Notes: generated from the sequence alone by a model not told the origin. Counted from the first letter of the stretch, positions 8,872 to 18,848 are shown. The stretch: DNA of 64,000 nt from Paraburkholderia sp. C35 (GCF_003121405.1 NZ_QBUY01000022.1:1-64000); one strand, 5' to 3'. A program made the numbers and translations.

Positions 8872-10281
8872 ATGACTCTTCGATCCGCATCGCCCGAGAC
8901 GCTCGACGCTCTTCCCAATCCCCGCGGCGGCGCCGTTCGCCCCGCGGAGCAGGCGATTGCCGACGCGCTCGACGCTTTCGGCCAGCGTCGCGACATGACG
9001 GCACAACTGCTGACTGCCGGGCGCGCGTTGCGCGAGGCAGGCTGGCACGCCTCGCAACGTTTCACCGACGCCTTACTGCTCGTTTCACCGATGGCCGCGA
9101 GCGGTCTCGCCGAGGAAGCGGCCGCGCGCGCCACTTTCGGCGCGGCGTTGCGCGCGTTCCGCGCGGCGCTCGAGCGGCGCAATCTGCGCGAGCTCAACTG
9201 TTCGGCTGCACTTTTCGATCACTACCGCGCGCTCAGCACGCATATCGCGCAGCACACGCCTGGCTACAGCGTCACGTTCGAAGACATCGCGCTCGCTGGC
9301 CGGCCGATTCCGCCCGTGTCGCTGCGTTCGCAATCGGCGGCGCGCCTTGCGCATTTGCGTGCTCGCTACGAACAGGCGCTGCTACCCGTGCTGCGTTCCA
9401 AGGGCAATGTCAGCACGAGTGCCGTGGCGAGCGCCGTCAATGCCGCGCTCGACGATCTCGACAGATGTCTCGTCGATCTGTCCGGTCCCGATCCTTACGA
9501 TTTCTGGCGTCTCGCGCTGGCATGTTCGCGCGCGCTGCGTGCGGGCGGTCGCAGTGTGGAAGACCTCGACACGCGCCGTTTCTACGCGCGCTGCAATATG
9601 GCGCTCGCCGATGAGGAGCGCGGCATCCCCCTCGCGCCACGCTCGCTGGTGCGCGCGACGCTCGCGCTGCTGTGGCGGGACTACGCGCTGTTCGGCGCAG
9701 CTGCCGAGGACACCGAGCATGTCGAACTGCTTCGCGACTATGGCCTGACAGTGGATTGGCACATCGCGGGCACGCAGGCATCGGAAGCGTTGTGGGAAGC
9801 GGGTGCGCATCAAGCCGAAACGCTGGCAGCGCATGTCGCGATGACGCGCGACCTCGGCGTGCTGACGGTCAACGCCAACGCCTACGAAGATTTCCTGCAA
9901 ACGGCCGACGTCGCCATTGCCGCGCTGACCGATCACGCGCGCGCCGCCGACAATCCGCAGAAAGCCGATCCCAGCGCCGCGCTGCAGGCAGGCGACGCGG
10001 CGTACCGTCTGGGCGCGGCGGCATCGGCGCTTGGACTTGGCCAGGTCGCGCTACTCGCCGACGCGCTCGGCCTCGCGTGGCGCCGTCGCGCGCATGCGGG
10101 CGTGTCGACGCCTGCGGTGCGTGCACACATCGTGGTGGAACCGCCCGATGCGCGCTCGCTCGAGGCTGCCGCCGAGGCGTTGCGCGCAATGCTGCACAAG
10201 GTCGCGGCGGGCATTGCGCCGCAATCCGCAACAACCGTGCTGGCCACGCTCACACGCGCCATCGAGCAGGGCAGCGCCTAG
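8872..10281 (+). CDS. Helical protein resembling an N-terminal ChpA/PilL Hpt region
   Basis: A 469-residue Ala/Arg/Leu-rich, almost entirely helical soluble protein with no membrane segment. In related genomes the position after rubredoxin is often held by the pilG-pilH-pilI-pilJ-chpA twitching-motility genes, and this sequence (DDLDRCLVDLSGPDPYDFWRL, EDFLQTADVAIAALTDHA) resembles the degenerate Hpt-like N-terminal part of ChpA. No kinase, CheW or receiver domain follows, and I see no clear HxxKG phosphorylation motif. It may be a stand-alone remnant of a former chemosensory kinase or a distinct helical protein. The start ATG 8872 has no strong ribosome-binding site. Confidence 0.5.
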   Translation: MTLRSASPETLDALPNPRGGAVRPAEQAIADALDAFGQRRDMTAQLLTAGRALREAGWHASQRFTDALLLVSPMAASGLAEEAAARATFGAALRAFRAALERRNLRELNCSAALFDHYRALSTHIAQHTPGYSVTFEDIALAGRPIPPVSLRSQSAARLAHLRARYEQALLPVLRSKGNVSTSAVASAVNAALDDLDRCLVDLSGPDPYDFWRLALACSRALRAGGRSVEDLDTRRFYARCNMALADEERGIPLAPRSLVRATLALLWRDYALFGAAAEDTEHVELLRDYGLTVDWHIAGTQASEALWEAGAHQAETLAAHVAMTRDLGVLTVNANAYEDFLQTADVAIAALTDHARAADNPQKADPSAALQAGDAAYRLGAAASALGLGQVALLADALGLAWRRRAHAGVSTPAVRAHIVVEPPDARSLEAAAEALRAMLHKVAAGIAPQSATTVLATLTRAIEQGSA

Positions 10282-10513
10282 CCGACGGGCGCCCGACGCG
10301 CACGACACCCAGCCCAACGAGAGCGCTCTAGCCCTCTTCTTCACACTATGCCAACCGTGCCGGCGATAGCGCACGCTCGTCGTTCCCGGTGAGGCCTGAG
10401 CGCGTGATAGAGTGCAGTTTCATGGACTGCGATCCTGTCGGCCGCGCGCTTCTGCATACAGTCTGGTGCATGATTCCGGCGCATGGCGCGGGCCCCGCAG
10501 TCGCGCACCGTCT

Positions 10514-10531
10514 TTGCTAAAATTCGACCTA
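10514..10531 (+). promoter_or_regulatory. Extended -10 promoter immediately before yqgE
   Basis: TTTGCTAAAAT gives TG-N-TAAAAT with the -10 at 10518-10523. The yqgE ATG begins 7 bases after it, where transcription would start. There is no room for a ribosome-binding site, so the transcript may be leaderless. Confidence 0.55.
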
Positions 10532-11109
10532 TGTCCAAGAGTAACGATCGCATCAATCTGACCAACCAGTTCCTGATCGCCATGCCCAACATGGCGGACC
10601 CTACGTTTTCAGGAACGGTGGTCTATCTTTGCGATCACAGCGAGCGCGGCGCGCTCGGCCTCGTCATCAACCGGCCGACCGATATCGATCTGCAAGCGCT
10701 CTTCAATCGCATCGATCTCAAGCTCGAAATCGAGCCTCTGCTGCATGTTCCCGTGTATTTCGGCGGTCCGGTGCAAACCGAGCGCGGCTTCGTGCTGCAT
10801 GACAAATCGGAAAGCACGACGTATACATCGTCGATGCAGGTGCCGGGCGGGCTCGAGATGACCACGTCGAAGGACGTACTCGAAGCCGTCGCAAGCGGTC
10901 GGGGTCCGGACCGTTTTCTGCTGACGCTCGGCCATGCCGGCTGGGGCGCCGGCCAACTGGAAGACGAAATCTCGAAGAACGGCTGGCTGACAGTGCAGGC
11001 CGATCCGAAAATCGTGTTCGACGTACCCGCCGAAGACCGCTTCGAAGCGGCGCTCGCGCTGCTCGGCATTTCGTCTTCGATGCTCTCCGGCGAAGCGGGT
11101 CACGCATGA
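10531..11109 (+). CDS. yqgE: YqgE/AlgH family protein
   Basis: A 192-residue protein of the UPF0301 family: [29 protein letters not shown] at the start (here split by the family pattern), then [10 protein letters not shown] and [15 protein letters not shown]. The family is nearly always next to ruvX, as here, where ATGA at 11106-11109 couples the two. Its biochemical role is unresolved. ATG 10531 was chosen because homologues begin a few residues before the NLTNQFL motif; the longer start at 10483 adds unconserved residues. Confidence 0.93.
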   Translation: MSKSNDRINLTNQFLIAMPNMADPTFSGTVVYLCDHSERGALGLVINRPTDIDLQALFNRIDLKLEIEPLLHVPVYFGGPVQTERGFVLHDKSESTTYTSSMQVPGGLEMTTSKDVLEAVASGRGPDRFLLTLGHAGWGAGQLEDEISKNGWLTVQADPKIVFDVPAEDRFEAALALLGISSSMLSGEAGHA

Positions 11110-11546
11110 GCGGTGTAGCCGGACGTGAAGCGACGCTGCTTGCGTTCGACTACGGCGAAAAACGTATCGGTGTAGCGGTGGGCAATTCGCTCACGCGCAG
11201 CGCGCGCCCGCTCGTCGTGCTGCAAAACCGCAATCGCGAATATCGCTTCGAAGCCGTCGGCAAACTCATCGACGAGTGGAAGCCCGACGCGCTCGTCGTC
11301 GGTCTGCCGATGCATCCCGATGGCACGCCGCACGAAAGAACCCAACTCGCCAAACGCTTTGGCAACCAGCTGAACGGACGCTTCAATCTGCCCGTTTCGT
11401 GGGTCGACGAACGTTACTCGTCGGTTGAAGCGGAGGCGGGTATCCGCAATGGATCGCGTCAGGCCGGCATGCTCGATGCCGAAGCCGCGTGCATCATTCT
11501 TCAGCAATATCTGGACGGACTGACCGACGATCATGAGTTCCATTGA
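11106..11546 (+). CDS. ruvX: Holliday junction resolvase-like RuvX/YqgF
   Basis: A 146-residue RNase H-fold nuclease: [16 protein letters not shown] carries the first catalytic Asp, [15 protein letters not shown] the middle motif, and [11 protein letters not shown] and [16 protein letters not shown] the last acidic residues. It takes part in pre-16S rRNA 5' maturation, and a role in recombination is also proposed. It overlaps yqgE by 4 bases and pyrR by 14, so the three genes form one transcription unit. Confidence 0.95.
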   Translation: MSGVAGREATLLAFDYGEKRIGVAVGNSLTRSARPLVVLQNRNREYRFEAVGKLIDEWKPDALVVGLPMHPDGTPHERTQLAKRFGNQLNGRFNLPVSWVDERYSSVEAEAGIRNGSRQAGMLDAEAACIILQQYLDGLTDDHEFH

Positions 11547-12045
11547 CGCCGAGGCGCTGTATCGCGCCGTGCTCGAACAGATTCGCGCTGCCTATGGCGA
11601 CGCGCTGGGTGGTCCGGACGGCGCGGTGCTCGCGGGCATCTATAGCGGCGGCGCATGGCTCGTCGAGCGTCTCGCCAAAGACCTGAACGTAGCGACGTTC
11701 GGCGTCGTCAACGTTGCGCTGCATCGCGACGACTACGCGAAGAAAGGTTTGCACACGCAGGCCAGCCCGACCTCGCTGCCATTCGAAGTCGACAACCGCC
11801 GCATCGTGCTCGTCGACGACGTGCTGTACACGGGCCGCACCGTGCGCGCGGCGCTCAACGAACTGTACGATTACGGACGTCCCGCATCGGTTGAACTCGC
11901 GGTGCTCGCCGATCGCGGCGGGCGCGAGTTGCCGGTGGCAGCGCGCTTTGTCGGTGGCACGATCGACGTGCCCGCCAACTCGACGCTCGTGCTCTCGCGC
12001 GACGGCGACCGCTTCGCGTTTCACACCGAGCCGCGCGCAGATTGA
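11533..12045 (+). CDS. pyrR: Bifunctional pyr regulator/uracil phosphoribosyltransferase PyrR
   Basis: A 170-residue phosphoribosyltransferase-fold protein. [18 protein letters not shown] is the PRPP-binding loop and SIYSGGAW-like sequence ([13 protein letters not shown]) lies near residue 35. It binds pyr mRNA in Gram-positive bacteria and has weak UPRTase activity; in proteobacteria the regulatory role is less clear. It sits directly before pyrB, consistent with pyrimidine regulation. I see no clear attenuator in the 95 bases before pyrB. Confidence 0.92.
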   Translation: MSSIDAEALYRAVLEQIRAAYGDALGGPDGAVLAGIYSGGAWLVERLAKDLNVATFGVVNVALHRDDYAKKGLHTQASPTSLPFEVDNRRIVLVDDVLYTGRTVRAALNELYDYGRPASVELAVLADRGGRELPVAARFVGGTIDVPANSTLVLSRDGDRFAFHTEPRAD

Positions 12046-12140
12046 GCGAACGCTTCAGCGTCGTGCATATCAACAGCGCGCAGCATCGCTCACCAGCAAT
12101 CCGCAATACCCGCAGTCCCAAGTCTTGATTCAGGAAGACC

Positions 12141-13181
12141 ATGAACACGCCCAACCCGGTTCCCCAAGGTTCCACCGATACGACCGACAACGCCGCATCA
12201 GCGGAGCGGTTTCGCTACGGTTTCCTGAAGGGCAATCCGCAGCTCACGAAAAACGGCGAGCTGAAGCATCTGCTGACCATCGAAGGCTTGCCGCGCTCGA
12301 TCGTCACGCACATTCTCGACACGGCTGAGCAGTTCGTCAGCGTGACGGATCGCGAAGTGAAGAAAGTGCCGCTGTTGCGCGGCAAATCGGTGTTCAACCT
12401 GTTCTTCGAGAACTCGACGCGCACGCGCACCACGTTCGAAATCGCGGCCAAGCGGCTGTCGGCGGATGTGATCAATCTGAACATCAATGCTTCGTCGACG
12501 AGTAAGGGCGAGTCGCTGCTCGACACGATCAACAACCTGTCGGCAATGCATGCCGATATGTTCGTCGTGCGTCATGCATCGAGCGGTGCGCCGTACCTGA
12601 TCGCCGAACATTGCGCGCCGCACGTGCACGTGATCAATGCCGGCGATGGCCGTCATGCGCACCCCACGCAGGGGCTGCTCGACATGTACACGATCCGCCA
12701 CTACAAGAAGGATTTCACGAATCTGCGCGTGGCGATCGTCGGCGACATTCTGCATTCGCGCGTTGCGCGTTCTGACATTCATGCATTGACTACGCTCGGC
12801 GTGCCCGAAGTGCGCGCGATCGGTCCGCGCACGCTGCTGCCGGGCGGTCTCGAACAGATGGGCGTGCGTGTGTTCCACAACCTCGACGAAGGCTTGAAGG
12901 ACGTCGATGTGATCATCATGCTGCGTCTGCAGAACGAGCGGATGAGCGGCGCGTTGCTGCCGTCGGCGCAGGAGTACTTCAAGAGCTGGGGACTGACGCC
13001 CGAGCGTCTCGCGCTCGCGAATCCCGATGCGATTGTGATGCATCCGGGGCCGATGAACCGCGGCGTCGAAATCGATTCGCAGGTCGCGGACGGTCCGCAA
13101 TCGGTGATTCTCAATCAGGTGACATTTGGCATTGCGGTGCGCATGGCGGTGATGGGTATCGTCGCGGGTAACAACGACTGA
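12141..13181 (+). CDS. pyrB: Aspartate carbamoyltransferase catalytic subunit
   Basis: A 346-residue enzyme that condenses carbamoyl phosphate and aspartate, the first committed step of pyrimidine synthesis. [12 protein letters not shown] is the carbamoyl phosphate-binding STRTR motif (about residue 93), [14 protein letters not shown] is the HPTQ motif, and [12 protein letters not shown] closes the active site. It is about 35 residues longer at the N-terminus than the E. coli enzyme, as in Pseudomonas-type ATCases that form dodecamers with a PyrC-like partner. AGGAAG precedes the ATG. No pyrI is present. pyrC' follows after 60 bases. Confidence 0.96.
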   Translation: MNTPNPVPQGSTDTTDNAASAERFRYGFLKGNPQLTKNGELKHLLTIEGLPRSIVTHILDTAEQFVSVTDREVKKVPLLRGKSVFNLFFENSTRTRTTFEIAAKRLSADVINLNINASSTSKGESLLDTINNLSAMHADMFVVRHASSGAPYLIAEHCAPHVHVINAGDGRHAHPTQGLLDMYTIRHYKKDFTNLRVAIVGDILHSRVARSDIHALTTLGVPEVRAIGPRTLLPGGLEQMGVRVFHNLDEGLKDVDVIIMLRLQNERMSGALLPSAQEYFKSWGLTPERLALANPDAIVMHPGPMNRGVEIDSQVADGPQSVILNQVTFGIAVRMAVMGIVAGNND

Positions 13182-13241
13182 TCCGCGTTCGACTCACGTA
13201 CACGCAAACACATCAGGCACACGCAGGCATAAAGGCAGCGC

Positions 13242-14519
13242 ATGAAGATTCATATTCAAGGCGGCACGCTGATCGATCCGGTAGCGGGCACCGAGCAGCA
13301 ACAGGACGTGTTCATCGCGGCGGGCAAGATCGTCGCGCTCGGCAACGCGCCCGCTGATTTCAACGCGGCGCGCACCATCGATGCGAACGGCCTCTACGTG
13401 GCGCCCGGTTTCGTCGATCTGTCGGCTCGGCTGCGTGAACCCGGCTACGAGCACAAAGCGACGCTCGAATCGGAAATGGCCGCGGCGCTCGCGGGCGGTG
13501 TGACGACACTCGTTTGTCCGCCCGACACCGATCCCGTGCTCGATGAGCCGGGCCTCGTCGAGATGCTCAAGTTCCGCGCGCGCAATCTGAACCGTGCGCA
13601 TGTGTATCCGCTCGGCGCGCTGACGGTCGGCCTGAAAGGGCAGGTGATCACCGAAATGGTCGAGTTGACGGAATCGGGGTGTATCGGCTTTTCGCAAGCC
13701 GACAATCCGATCGTCGATACGCAGGTTCTGCTGCGCGCATTGCAATACGCGAACACGTATGGCTTTACCGTGTGGCTACGTCCGTTGGACGCGTATCTTG
13801 CGAAGGGTGGTGTTGCGGCGAGTGGTCCTTTGGCATCGCGGCTTGGTCTGTCGGGCGTGCCTGTTTCGGCGGAAACGATCGCGCTTCATACCATCTTCGA
13901 ACTCGTGCGCGTGACGGGTGCGCGCGTGCATCTGTCGCATATCTCGTCGGCGGCGGGTGTCGAGTTGATGCGTGCGGCGAAAGCGGAAGGTCTGCCCGTC
14001 ACTTGCGATGTCACGATCAATCACGTGCATCTGATCGACATCGATATCGGTTACTTCGACGCGAAGTTCCGCCTCGATCCGCCGCTGCGTTCGCAGCGCG
14101 ACCGGGAAGTGATCCGTGCGGGTTTGCTGGACGGCACGATCGATGCAATCTGCTCGGACCACACACCTGTCGATGACGACGAAAAGCTGCTGCCATTCGC
14201 CGAAGCGACGCCAGGCGCGACGGGCCTCGAACTGCTGCTGTCGCTGACGATCAAGTGGGCCGATGAAGCACGCGTTCCGCTGGCGAAAGCGCTGAACCGC
14301 ATCACGGCGGCGCCTGCCAGCGTGTTGAAGCTGCCTGTTGGACGCATCGAAACGGGCGCAACGGCGGACCTCTGCGTGTTCGACCGCAACGGACACTGGC
14401 GCGTCGAGCCGCGTGCATTGAAGAGTCAGGGGCACAACACGCCGTTCCTCGGCTACGAACTGCCGGCGCGCGTGCGTGCGACGGTCGTGTCGGGGCAGGT
14501 CGCGTTCGAGCAGCGTTGA
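13242..14519 (+). CDS. pyrC: Dihydroorotase-like subunit (PyrC'), probably inactive
   Basis: A 425-residue amidohydrolase-fold protein of the multifunctional-complex dihydroorotase type. Active enzymes carry a metal-binding HxH in the motif DxHxHLREPG; here the segment near residues 57-70 reads FVDLSARLREPG, so both histidines are lost. Later motifs are kept in part (HLSHISSA, CDVTINHVHL, CSDHTP). In Pseudomonas the same inactive PyrC' is a structural partner of PyrB in the ATCase dodecamer, and that role is likely here too. The true catalytic dihydroorotase would then be encoded elsewhere. The gene lies 60 bases downstream of pyrB. Confidence 0.9.
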   Translation: MKIHIQGGTLIDPVAGTEQQQDVFIAAGKIVALGNAPADFNAARTIDANGLYVAPGFVDLSARLREPGYEHKATLESEMAAALAGGVTTLVCPPDTDPVLDEPGLVEMLKFRARNLNRAHVYPLGALTVGLKGQVITEMVELTESGCIGFSQADNPIVDTQVLLRALQYANTYGFTVWLRPLDAYLAKGGVAASGPLASRLGLSGVPVSAETIALHTIFELVRVTGARVHLSHISSAAGVELMRAAKAEGLPVTCDVTINHVHLIDIDIGYFDAKFRLDPPLRSQRDREVIRAGLLDGTIDAICSDHTPVDDDEKLLPFAEATPGATGLELLLSLTIKWADEARVPLAKALNRITAAPASVLKLPVGRIETGATADLCVFDRNGHWRVEPRALKSQGHNTPFLGYELPARVRATVVSGQVAFEQR

Positions 14520-14567
14520 GCGCTGCGCATCGGTTGAGATCGGCAAGTTAAGCGGAAGATTTGCAAC

Positions 14568-15419
14568 ATGAAGCTCGCGGTTCGCAAGGTTCGTCTGGTC
14601 ATGCATCTGCTGTACGGCATGTGGGTCATCTGGACGCGGTTTTCGCGCGTCAGCGCGCAGCAGCGTCTGGAACTGAACCGCGCATGGTCGGTGCGCATGC
14701 TGCAGTTGTGCGGGATGCGTCTTGTCGTGCATAACGACGGCGCACGGCTTGACGAAGGCGCGCTGGTCGTCGCGAATCACATTTCGTGGATCGATATTTA
14801 CGTGCTGAATGCGTGGCGTCCGACGCCGTTCGTGTCGAAGGCCGAGATCCGCAAGTGGCCGGTGGTTGGCTGGCTGGCGGAGCAGCTTGGCACGGTGTTT
14901 ATCCAGCGCGAGAAGCGCAGTGACGCGAAGCGCATCATGCATGAGCTTGCTAACCGGTTGAACGCGGGCGAACTGATGTGCGTGTTTCCGGAAGGGACAA
15001 CGTCGGACGGTCTTCAGTTGCTGCCGTTTCACTCGAACATGTTTCAGGCGGCGGTATCGGCTTCGCGTCCGGTGCAGCCCGTGTGCATGATGTATGAGGA
15101 TGCGCAGGGCCGTCAGTCGACAGCGCCTGCGTATATCGGTGACCTGACGCTTGGGCAATCGCTCGATGCGTTGCTCCGTGGAGGTCCGCTGACGGCGCAC
15201 GTGTATGTCGGTGCGCCGCTCGCCCCGGGCGCGGACAGGCGTTTGCTGGCGGCAGAGGCGCAAGCTTCCGTTGCTGCTGCGCTTGCCGCTTTGCAAGACC
15301 CGGAGGCGCGTCGTTCTGGTCAGATCGCTGACCGTACGCAGCAGTTCATCGACGCTGCCGCGAGTAATCCGCAAGAACCGCTCACCGGATCAGACGCCGA
15401 TCTGACGCGCCACGCGTAG
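14568..15419 (+). CDS. plsC: 1-acyl-sn-glycerol-3-phosphate acyltransferase
   Basis: A 283-residue membrane-associated acyltransferase that acylates lysophosphatidate in phospholipid synthesis. NHISWID near residue 70 is the catalytic HX4D motif and FPEGTTSDG near residue 144 the glycerol-phosphate motif. A hydrophobic N-terminal segment precedes it. It follows the pyr genes by about 50 bases and may be cotranscribed. It is convergent with apaH, 21 bases away. Acylation of ornithine lipids or other acceptors cannot be excluded from sequence. Confidence 0.88.
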   Translation: MKLAVRKVRLVMHLLYGMWVIWTRFSRVSAQQRLELNRAWSVRMLQLCGMRLVVHNDGARLDEGALVVANHISWIDIYVLNAWRPTPFVSKAEIRKWPVVGWLAEQLGTVFIQREKRSDAKRIMHELANRLNAGELMCVFPEGTTSDGLQLLPFHSNMFQAAVSASRPVQPVCMMYEDAQGRQSTAPAYIGDLTLGQSLDALLRGGPLTAHVYVGAPLAPGADRRLLAAEAQASVAAALAALQDPEARRSGQIADRTQQFIDAAASNPQEPLTGSDADLTRHA

Positions 15420-15440
15420 CGCGTCGTGTCACTCAGTTGC

Positions 15441-16289
15441 TCAGTGCACGTCGGCGCGGCAACCTTCGCATTCCACCTGAGTGATCGTGCGTTCGGCAGG
15501 CGACTGCGCCAGCCGGACGGCCGACAACTGCTCGCCCCATACGCAGCCTGAATCGAGACCGATCAGGTTATCGCGAACGGTCAGACCGAGCGCGGCCCAG
15601 TGCCCGAAGACGACCGTAATGTCGGCCGTCTTGCGCCCCGGTACATCGAACCACGGCATGAAACCCGACGGCGCGGAAGCAATGCCGCCGCTCGACGAAA
15701 AATCCATCGTGCCGTCCGCGTTGCAGAAGCGCATGCGTGTCAGCGCCGTGCAGGTCAGGCGCAAGCGGTCGATCCCCTTCAGGCTCGGCTTCCAGCGATT
15801 CGGCTCGTTACCGTACAGGCCGGCCAGCGTCTCTTTCCACTTCGGCGCACGCAACGCGCGCTGCAGTTCGTCGGCCAGTTCCAGCGTCAGATCGACGTCC
15901 CATTGCGGCAGCACGCCGGCGTGCACGAGCAGCATGCCGTTTTCGTAGTGGGCCAGCGGGCGATGACGGATCCAGTGCAGCAGATCTTCAGCGTCAGGCG
16001 CCGCGAGGATTTCATCGATCGTGTCGCCTTTCTTCGATTTGCGGATTCCCGCCGACACCGACAGCAGATGCAGATCGTGATTTCCCAGCACTGGCACCGC
16101 TCGCTCGCCGAACGCGATGATGTCGCGCAGCGTCGCGAGCGATTCACCGCCTCGGTTGATCAGGTCGCCCGCGAACCAGAGCGGCGCGTCGGCGGGCGGC
16201 GCAGCCTTCGCGAGAAGTTGCTGGAACTGGGTGCGGCAGCCCTGCAGATCGCCGAAAGCGAGGGGAGCGGAAGGGATGGAAACGGTCAT
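15441..16289 (-). CDS. apaH: Diadenosine tetraphosphatase ApaH
   Basis: Hydrolyses Ap4A and similar capped dinucleotides to ADP, and can decap NpnN-capped RNA. The calcineurin-type phosphoesterase motifs are clear: FGDLQGC, FAGDLINRGGES, VLGNHDLH and LVHAGVLPQWD. ATG 16289 (MTVSIPSAPLAFGDLQG) gives 282 residues, the usual length; an upstream start at 16382 adds an unconserved stretch. In Burkholderia, apaH commonly marks one edge of the O-antigen locus, and the same holds here. Confidence 0.95.
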   Translation of the reverse strand: MTVSIPSAPLAFGDLQGCRTQFQQLLAKAAPPADAPLWFAGDLINRGGESLATLRDIIAFGERAVPVLGNHDLHLLSVSAGIRKSKKGDTIDEILAAPDAEDLLHWIRHRPLAHYENGMLLVHAGVLPQWDVDLTLELADELQRALRAPKWKETLAGLYGNEPNRWKPSLKGIDRLRLTCTALTRMRFCNADGTMDFSSSGGIASAPSGFMPWFDVPGRKTADITVVFGHWAALGLTVRDNLIGLDSGCVWGEQLSAVRLAQSPAERTITQVECEGCRADVH

Positions 16290-16672
16290 CGGCAAGAAGT
16301 GGTGGTCCGAAGGGTACGGCGGCGGACGCGTCTGGTTGCACCGCCGGTTGCCCGTAAAGGGATTCGAAGCTGCATTGCACAACGCGACATGATAGCGCGC
16401 GAACTGTTACCAGGTTCGACGTCGGCCGCGAGTTGAGCGAAAGCGCGACGAAAGAAGCGTGCAAGGATGCCCGTACAGGTGCCGCCACGTCGACGATCCC
16501 ACCGCAAGCGCGGAATTATTTTGATTTTTTTCGGATTTTTGCGCGAATTTCTCACCGCCAAACTAGCCTCCCACGAGCGTCCGGAATGAACGGGGTCGAT
16601 TTATTCGTCAGATATGATCGCCCGCCGCCGGCGCACCGCGCAGTCACAGGCACTCATCAGGGAGGAAAGGGT

Positions 16673-17575
16673 TTGCGGCATCCGTCTAAGCCGATCATCC
16701 ATCGCGTTCTCATCACGGGAGCGAGCGGCTTCACTGGCGCCTACGTGCGCGAGGAACTCGCCGATGCGGGCTACGAGGTCATTGGCACGACGGCCGGAGA
16801 GCCGCAGCCAGGTGAACGGGCACTCGACATCACGTCGCTGCCGGATTGCCGCCGCCTGATCGGCGAACTGAAGCCGGAATTCATCGTCCATCTGGCGGCC
16901 ATCAGCTTCGTCGCGCATGACGATCCGTTGGAAATGTACAACGTCAACGTGATCGGTACGACGAATCTGCTGCAAGCCTGCGTCGATGTCGGTCACGAGC
17001 CGCGCAAGATCCTGATTGCGAGCAGCGCGAACATCTATGGCAACGCGGAAGGGGTAGTCGACGAGGACGTGCCCGCCGCGCCCGTCAATCACTACGCGGC
17101 GAGCAAACTGGCGATGGAACATCTGGTGCGGACATGGTTCGACCGGCTTCCTATCGTTGTCACACGGCCTTTCAACTACACGGGGCGCGGTCAATCCGAG
17201 CGGTTCTTAGTCCCGAAAATCGTTTCCCATTTTGTCCGTCGACGGCCCTTTATCGAATTGGGCAATATCAACGTTGCACGCGATTTTTCTGATGTGCGTA
17301 TGGTGTCGCGGGCTTATCGCGCGCTGCTTGAAGCGCCCGTTGCAAGCGAAACACTCAATGTCTGCAGCGGCAGTCCGCGCACCCTGACAGATATTCTCGA
17401 TATCGTCCGCGAGGCTTCCGGCCACGATCTGGAAATTCGCGTAAATCCCGCCTTCGTCCGTCAAAATGAAGTCAAGGTGCTGGTTGGTTCGGCTAAAAGG
17501 CTGAATCGCGTGGTGCCTGACATGCCCGCCATCGAGCTCGAAGACACCATCGGCTGGATGCTATCTCTGGCCTGA
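16673..17575 (+). CDS. rmd: GDP-6-deoxy-D-mannose reductase-like NAD(P)-dependent epimerase
   Basis: A 300-residue extended SDR with TGASGFTGAYV near the N-terminus, the catalytic Tyr/Lys in HYAASKLAMEHL, and the substrate region RPFNYTGRGQSERFLVPKI that is typical of Rmd/GMD relatives. The family reduces GDP-4-keto-6-deoxy-mannose (or 6-deoxyheptose analogues). TTG 16673 is taken as the start because GGGAGGAAAGG lies directly upstream and the Rossmann motif follows at once; the in-frame extension to 16433 is not conserved-looking. No gmd partner is visible in the window. The gene opens the O-antigen side of the locus. The substrate is inferred from the family. Confidence 0.75.
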   Translation: MRHPSKPIIHRVLITGASGFTGAYVREELADAGYEVIGTTAGEPQPGERALDITSLPDCRRLIGELKPEFIVHLAAISFVAHDDPLEMYNVNVIGTTNLLQACVDVGHEPRKILIASSANIYGNAEGVVDEDVPAAPVNHYAASKLAMEHLVRTWFDRLPIVVTRPFNYTGRGQSERFLVPKIVSHFVRRRPFIELGNINVARDFSDVRMVSRAYRALLEAPVASETLNVCSGSPRTLTDILDIVREASGHDLEIRVNPAFVRQNEVKVLVGSAKRLNRVVPDMPAIELEDTIGWMLSLA

Positions 17576-17579
17576 TTTA

Positions 17580-17596
17580 CAAACTGTCTCAGTTTG
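17580..17596 (+). terminator. Short hairpin after the rmd-like gene
   Basis: CAAACTG, TCT, CAGTTTG form a perfect 7-bp stem just after the stop codon. No T-tract follows, so termination would be weak. Confidence 0.3.
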
Positions 17597-17627
17597 TTAG
17601 TGCGCTGGAGTTTCTCTTCGACACCTT

Positions 17628-17633
17628 TATAAT
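17628..17633 (+). promoter_or_regulatory. Candidate -10 box for the rfbBACD operon
   Basis: A perfect TATAAT lies about 140 bases before rfbB. I cannot point to a good -35 at the right distance, so the assignment is tentative. No JUMPstart/ops element is visible. Confidence 0.4.
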
Positions 17634-17775
17634 GGCCGGTTATGAACCCACGTGCGCCCGTGTGACGCCCGGTCAGCTTTGCCGGCGGTTTCGGCCGGTC
17701 AGGCAATAATTGCCAGATCGCTGCCGTCTCGGTACGCGGTCCACTCGGCTAAAGAAAATCTCAAGAAGGAATCCC

Positions 17776-18837
17776 ATGATCCTGGTAACGGGCGGTGCCG
17801 GCTTTATCGGCGCCAATTTCGTGCTTGAATGGTTGAATGCCTCCGATGAGCCAGTCCTGAATCTGGACAAGCTCACCTATGCCGGCAATCTGGGCACGTT
17901 GAAGTCTCAACAGGACAATCCTCGCCATGTGTTCGTGCGCGCCGACATCTGCGATCGCGCCGCGCTCGACACACTCTTTGCCGAACACAAGCCGCGCGCG
18001 GTGTTGCATTTCGCCGCCGAAAGCCACGTCGACCGCTCGATTCACGGTCCCGCCGATTTCGTGCAGACCAATGTGGTCGGCACGTTCACCTTGCTCGAAG
18101 CAACAAGATCGTACTGGAACACGCTAAACGATGCTGACAAAGCAGCATTCCGTTTCCTGCATGTCTCCACGGACGAAGTGTTCGGCTCGCTGTCGGCAAC
18201 CGATCCGCAATTCTCCGAAACCACGCCTTACGCACCGAACAGCCCGTATTCGGCGACCAAGGCGGGTTCTGATCATCTCGTGCGCGCGTATCACCACACG
18301 TACGGTCTGCCCGTGTTGACGACCAACTGCTCGAACAACTACGGCCCTTACCAGTTCCCCGAAAAGCTCATCCCGCTGATGATCGCCAATGCGCTCGCGG
18401 GCAAGCCTTTGCCGGTTTATGGCGACGGTCAGAATGTGCGTGACTGGCTGTATGTCGGCGATCACTGCAGCGCGATCCGCGAAGTGCTCGCGCGCGGCGT
18501 GCCGGGCGAGACATACAACGTCGGTGGCTGGAACGAGAAGAAGAATCTCGAAGTCGTGCACACGCTGTGCGACCTGCTCGACGAAAAGCGCGCGAAGCCG
18601 CAAGGCTCCTACCGCGATCAGATCACTTATGTGACCGACCGTCCGGGCCACGACCGCCGTTACGCGATCGATGCGCGCAAGCTCGAGCGCGAGCTTGGCT
18701 GGAAGCCGGCTGAAACCTTCGAAACGGGTCTCGCGAAAACAGTCCAGTGGTATCTCGACAACCAGCAATGGGTCGATGAAGTCGCTTCGGGCGAGTACCG
18801 CAAGTGGGTCGAAACGAACTACGCGCAACGCGCGTAA
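17776..18837 (+). CDS. rfbB: dTDP-glucose 4,6-dehydratase
   Basis: A 353-residue extended SDR that turns dTDP-glucose into dTDP-4-keto-6-deoxyglucose, step two of dTDP-L-rhamnose synthesis. [11 protein letters not shown] binds [13 protein letters not shown] holds catalytic Thr/Asp/Glu, and [11 protein letters not shown] the Tyr/Lys pair. ATG 17776 is preceded by AAGGA at 17766-17770. It is the first gene of the compact order rfbB-A-C-D, followed by wzm-wzt, apparently one long operon. Confidence 0.97.
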   Translation: MILVTGGAGFIGANFVLEWLNASDEPVLNLDKLTYAGNLGTLKSQQDNPRHVFVRADICDRAALDTLFAEHKPRAVLHFAAESHVDRSIHGPADFVQTNVVGTFTLLEATRSYWNTLNDADKAAFRFLHVSTDEVFGSLSATDPQFSETTPYAPNSPYSATKAGSDHLVRAYHHTYGLPVLTTNCSNNYGPYQFPEKLIPLMIANALAGKPLPVYGDGQNVRDWLYVGDHCSAIREVLARGVPGETYNVGGWNEKKNLEVVHTLCDLLDEKRAKPQGSYRDQITYVTDRPGHDRRYAIDARKLERELGWKPAETFETGLAKTVQWYLDNQQWVDEVASGEYRKWVETNYAQRA

Positions 18838-18848
18838 GGGCGGCAACC

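Noticed and set aside
13776-15374. 532-codon minus-strand frame across the pyrC-like gene and plsC
   Set aside because: It crosses two well-supported plus-strand genes and is Arg/His/Gln-rich, a shadow product.
17576-17775. JUMPstart/ops element before the O-antigen operon
   Set aside because: No GGCGGTAG-type sequence is present in this upstream region.
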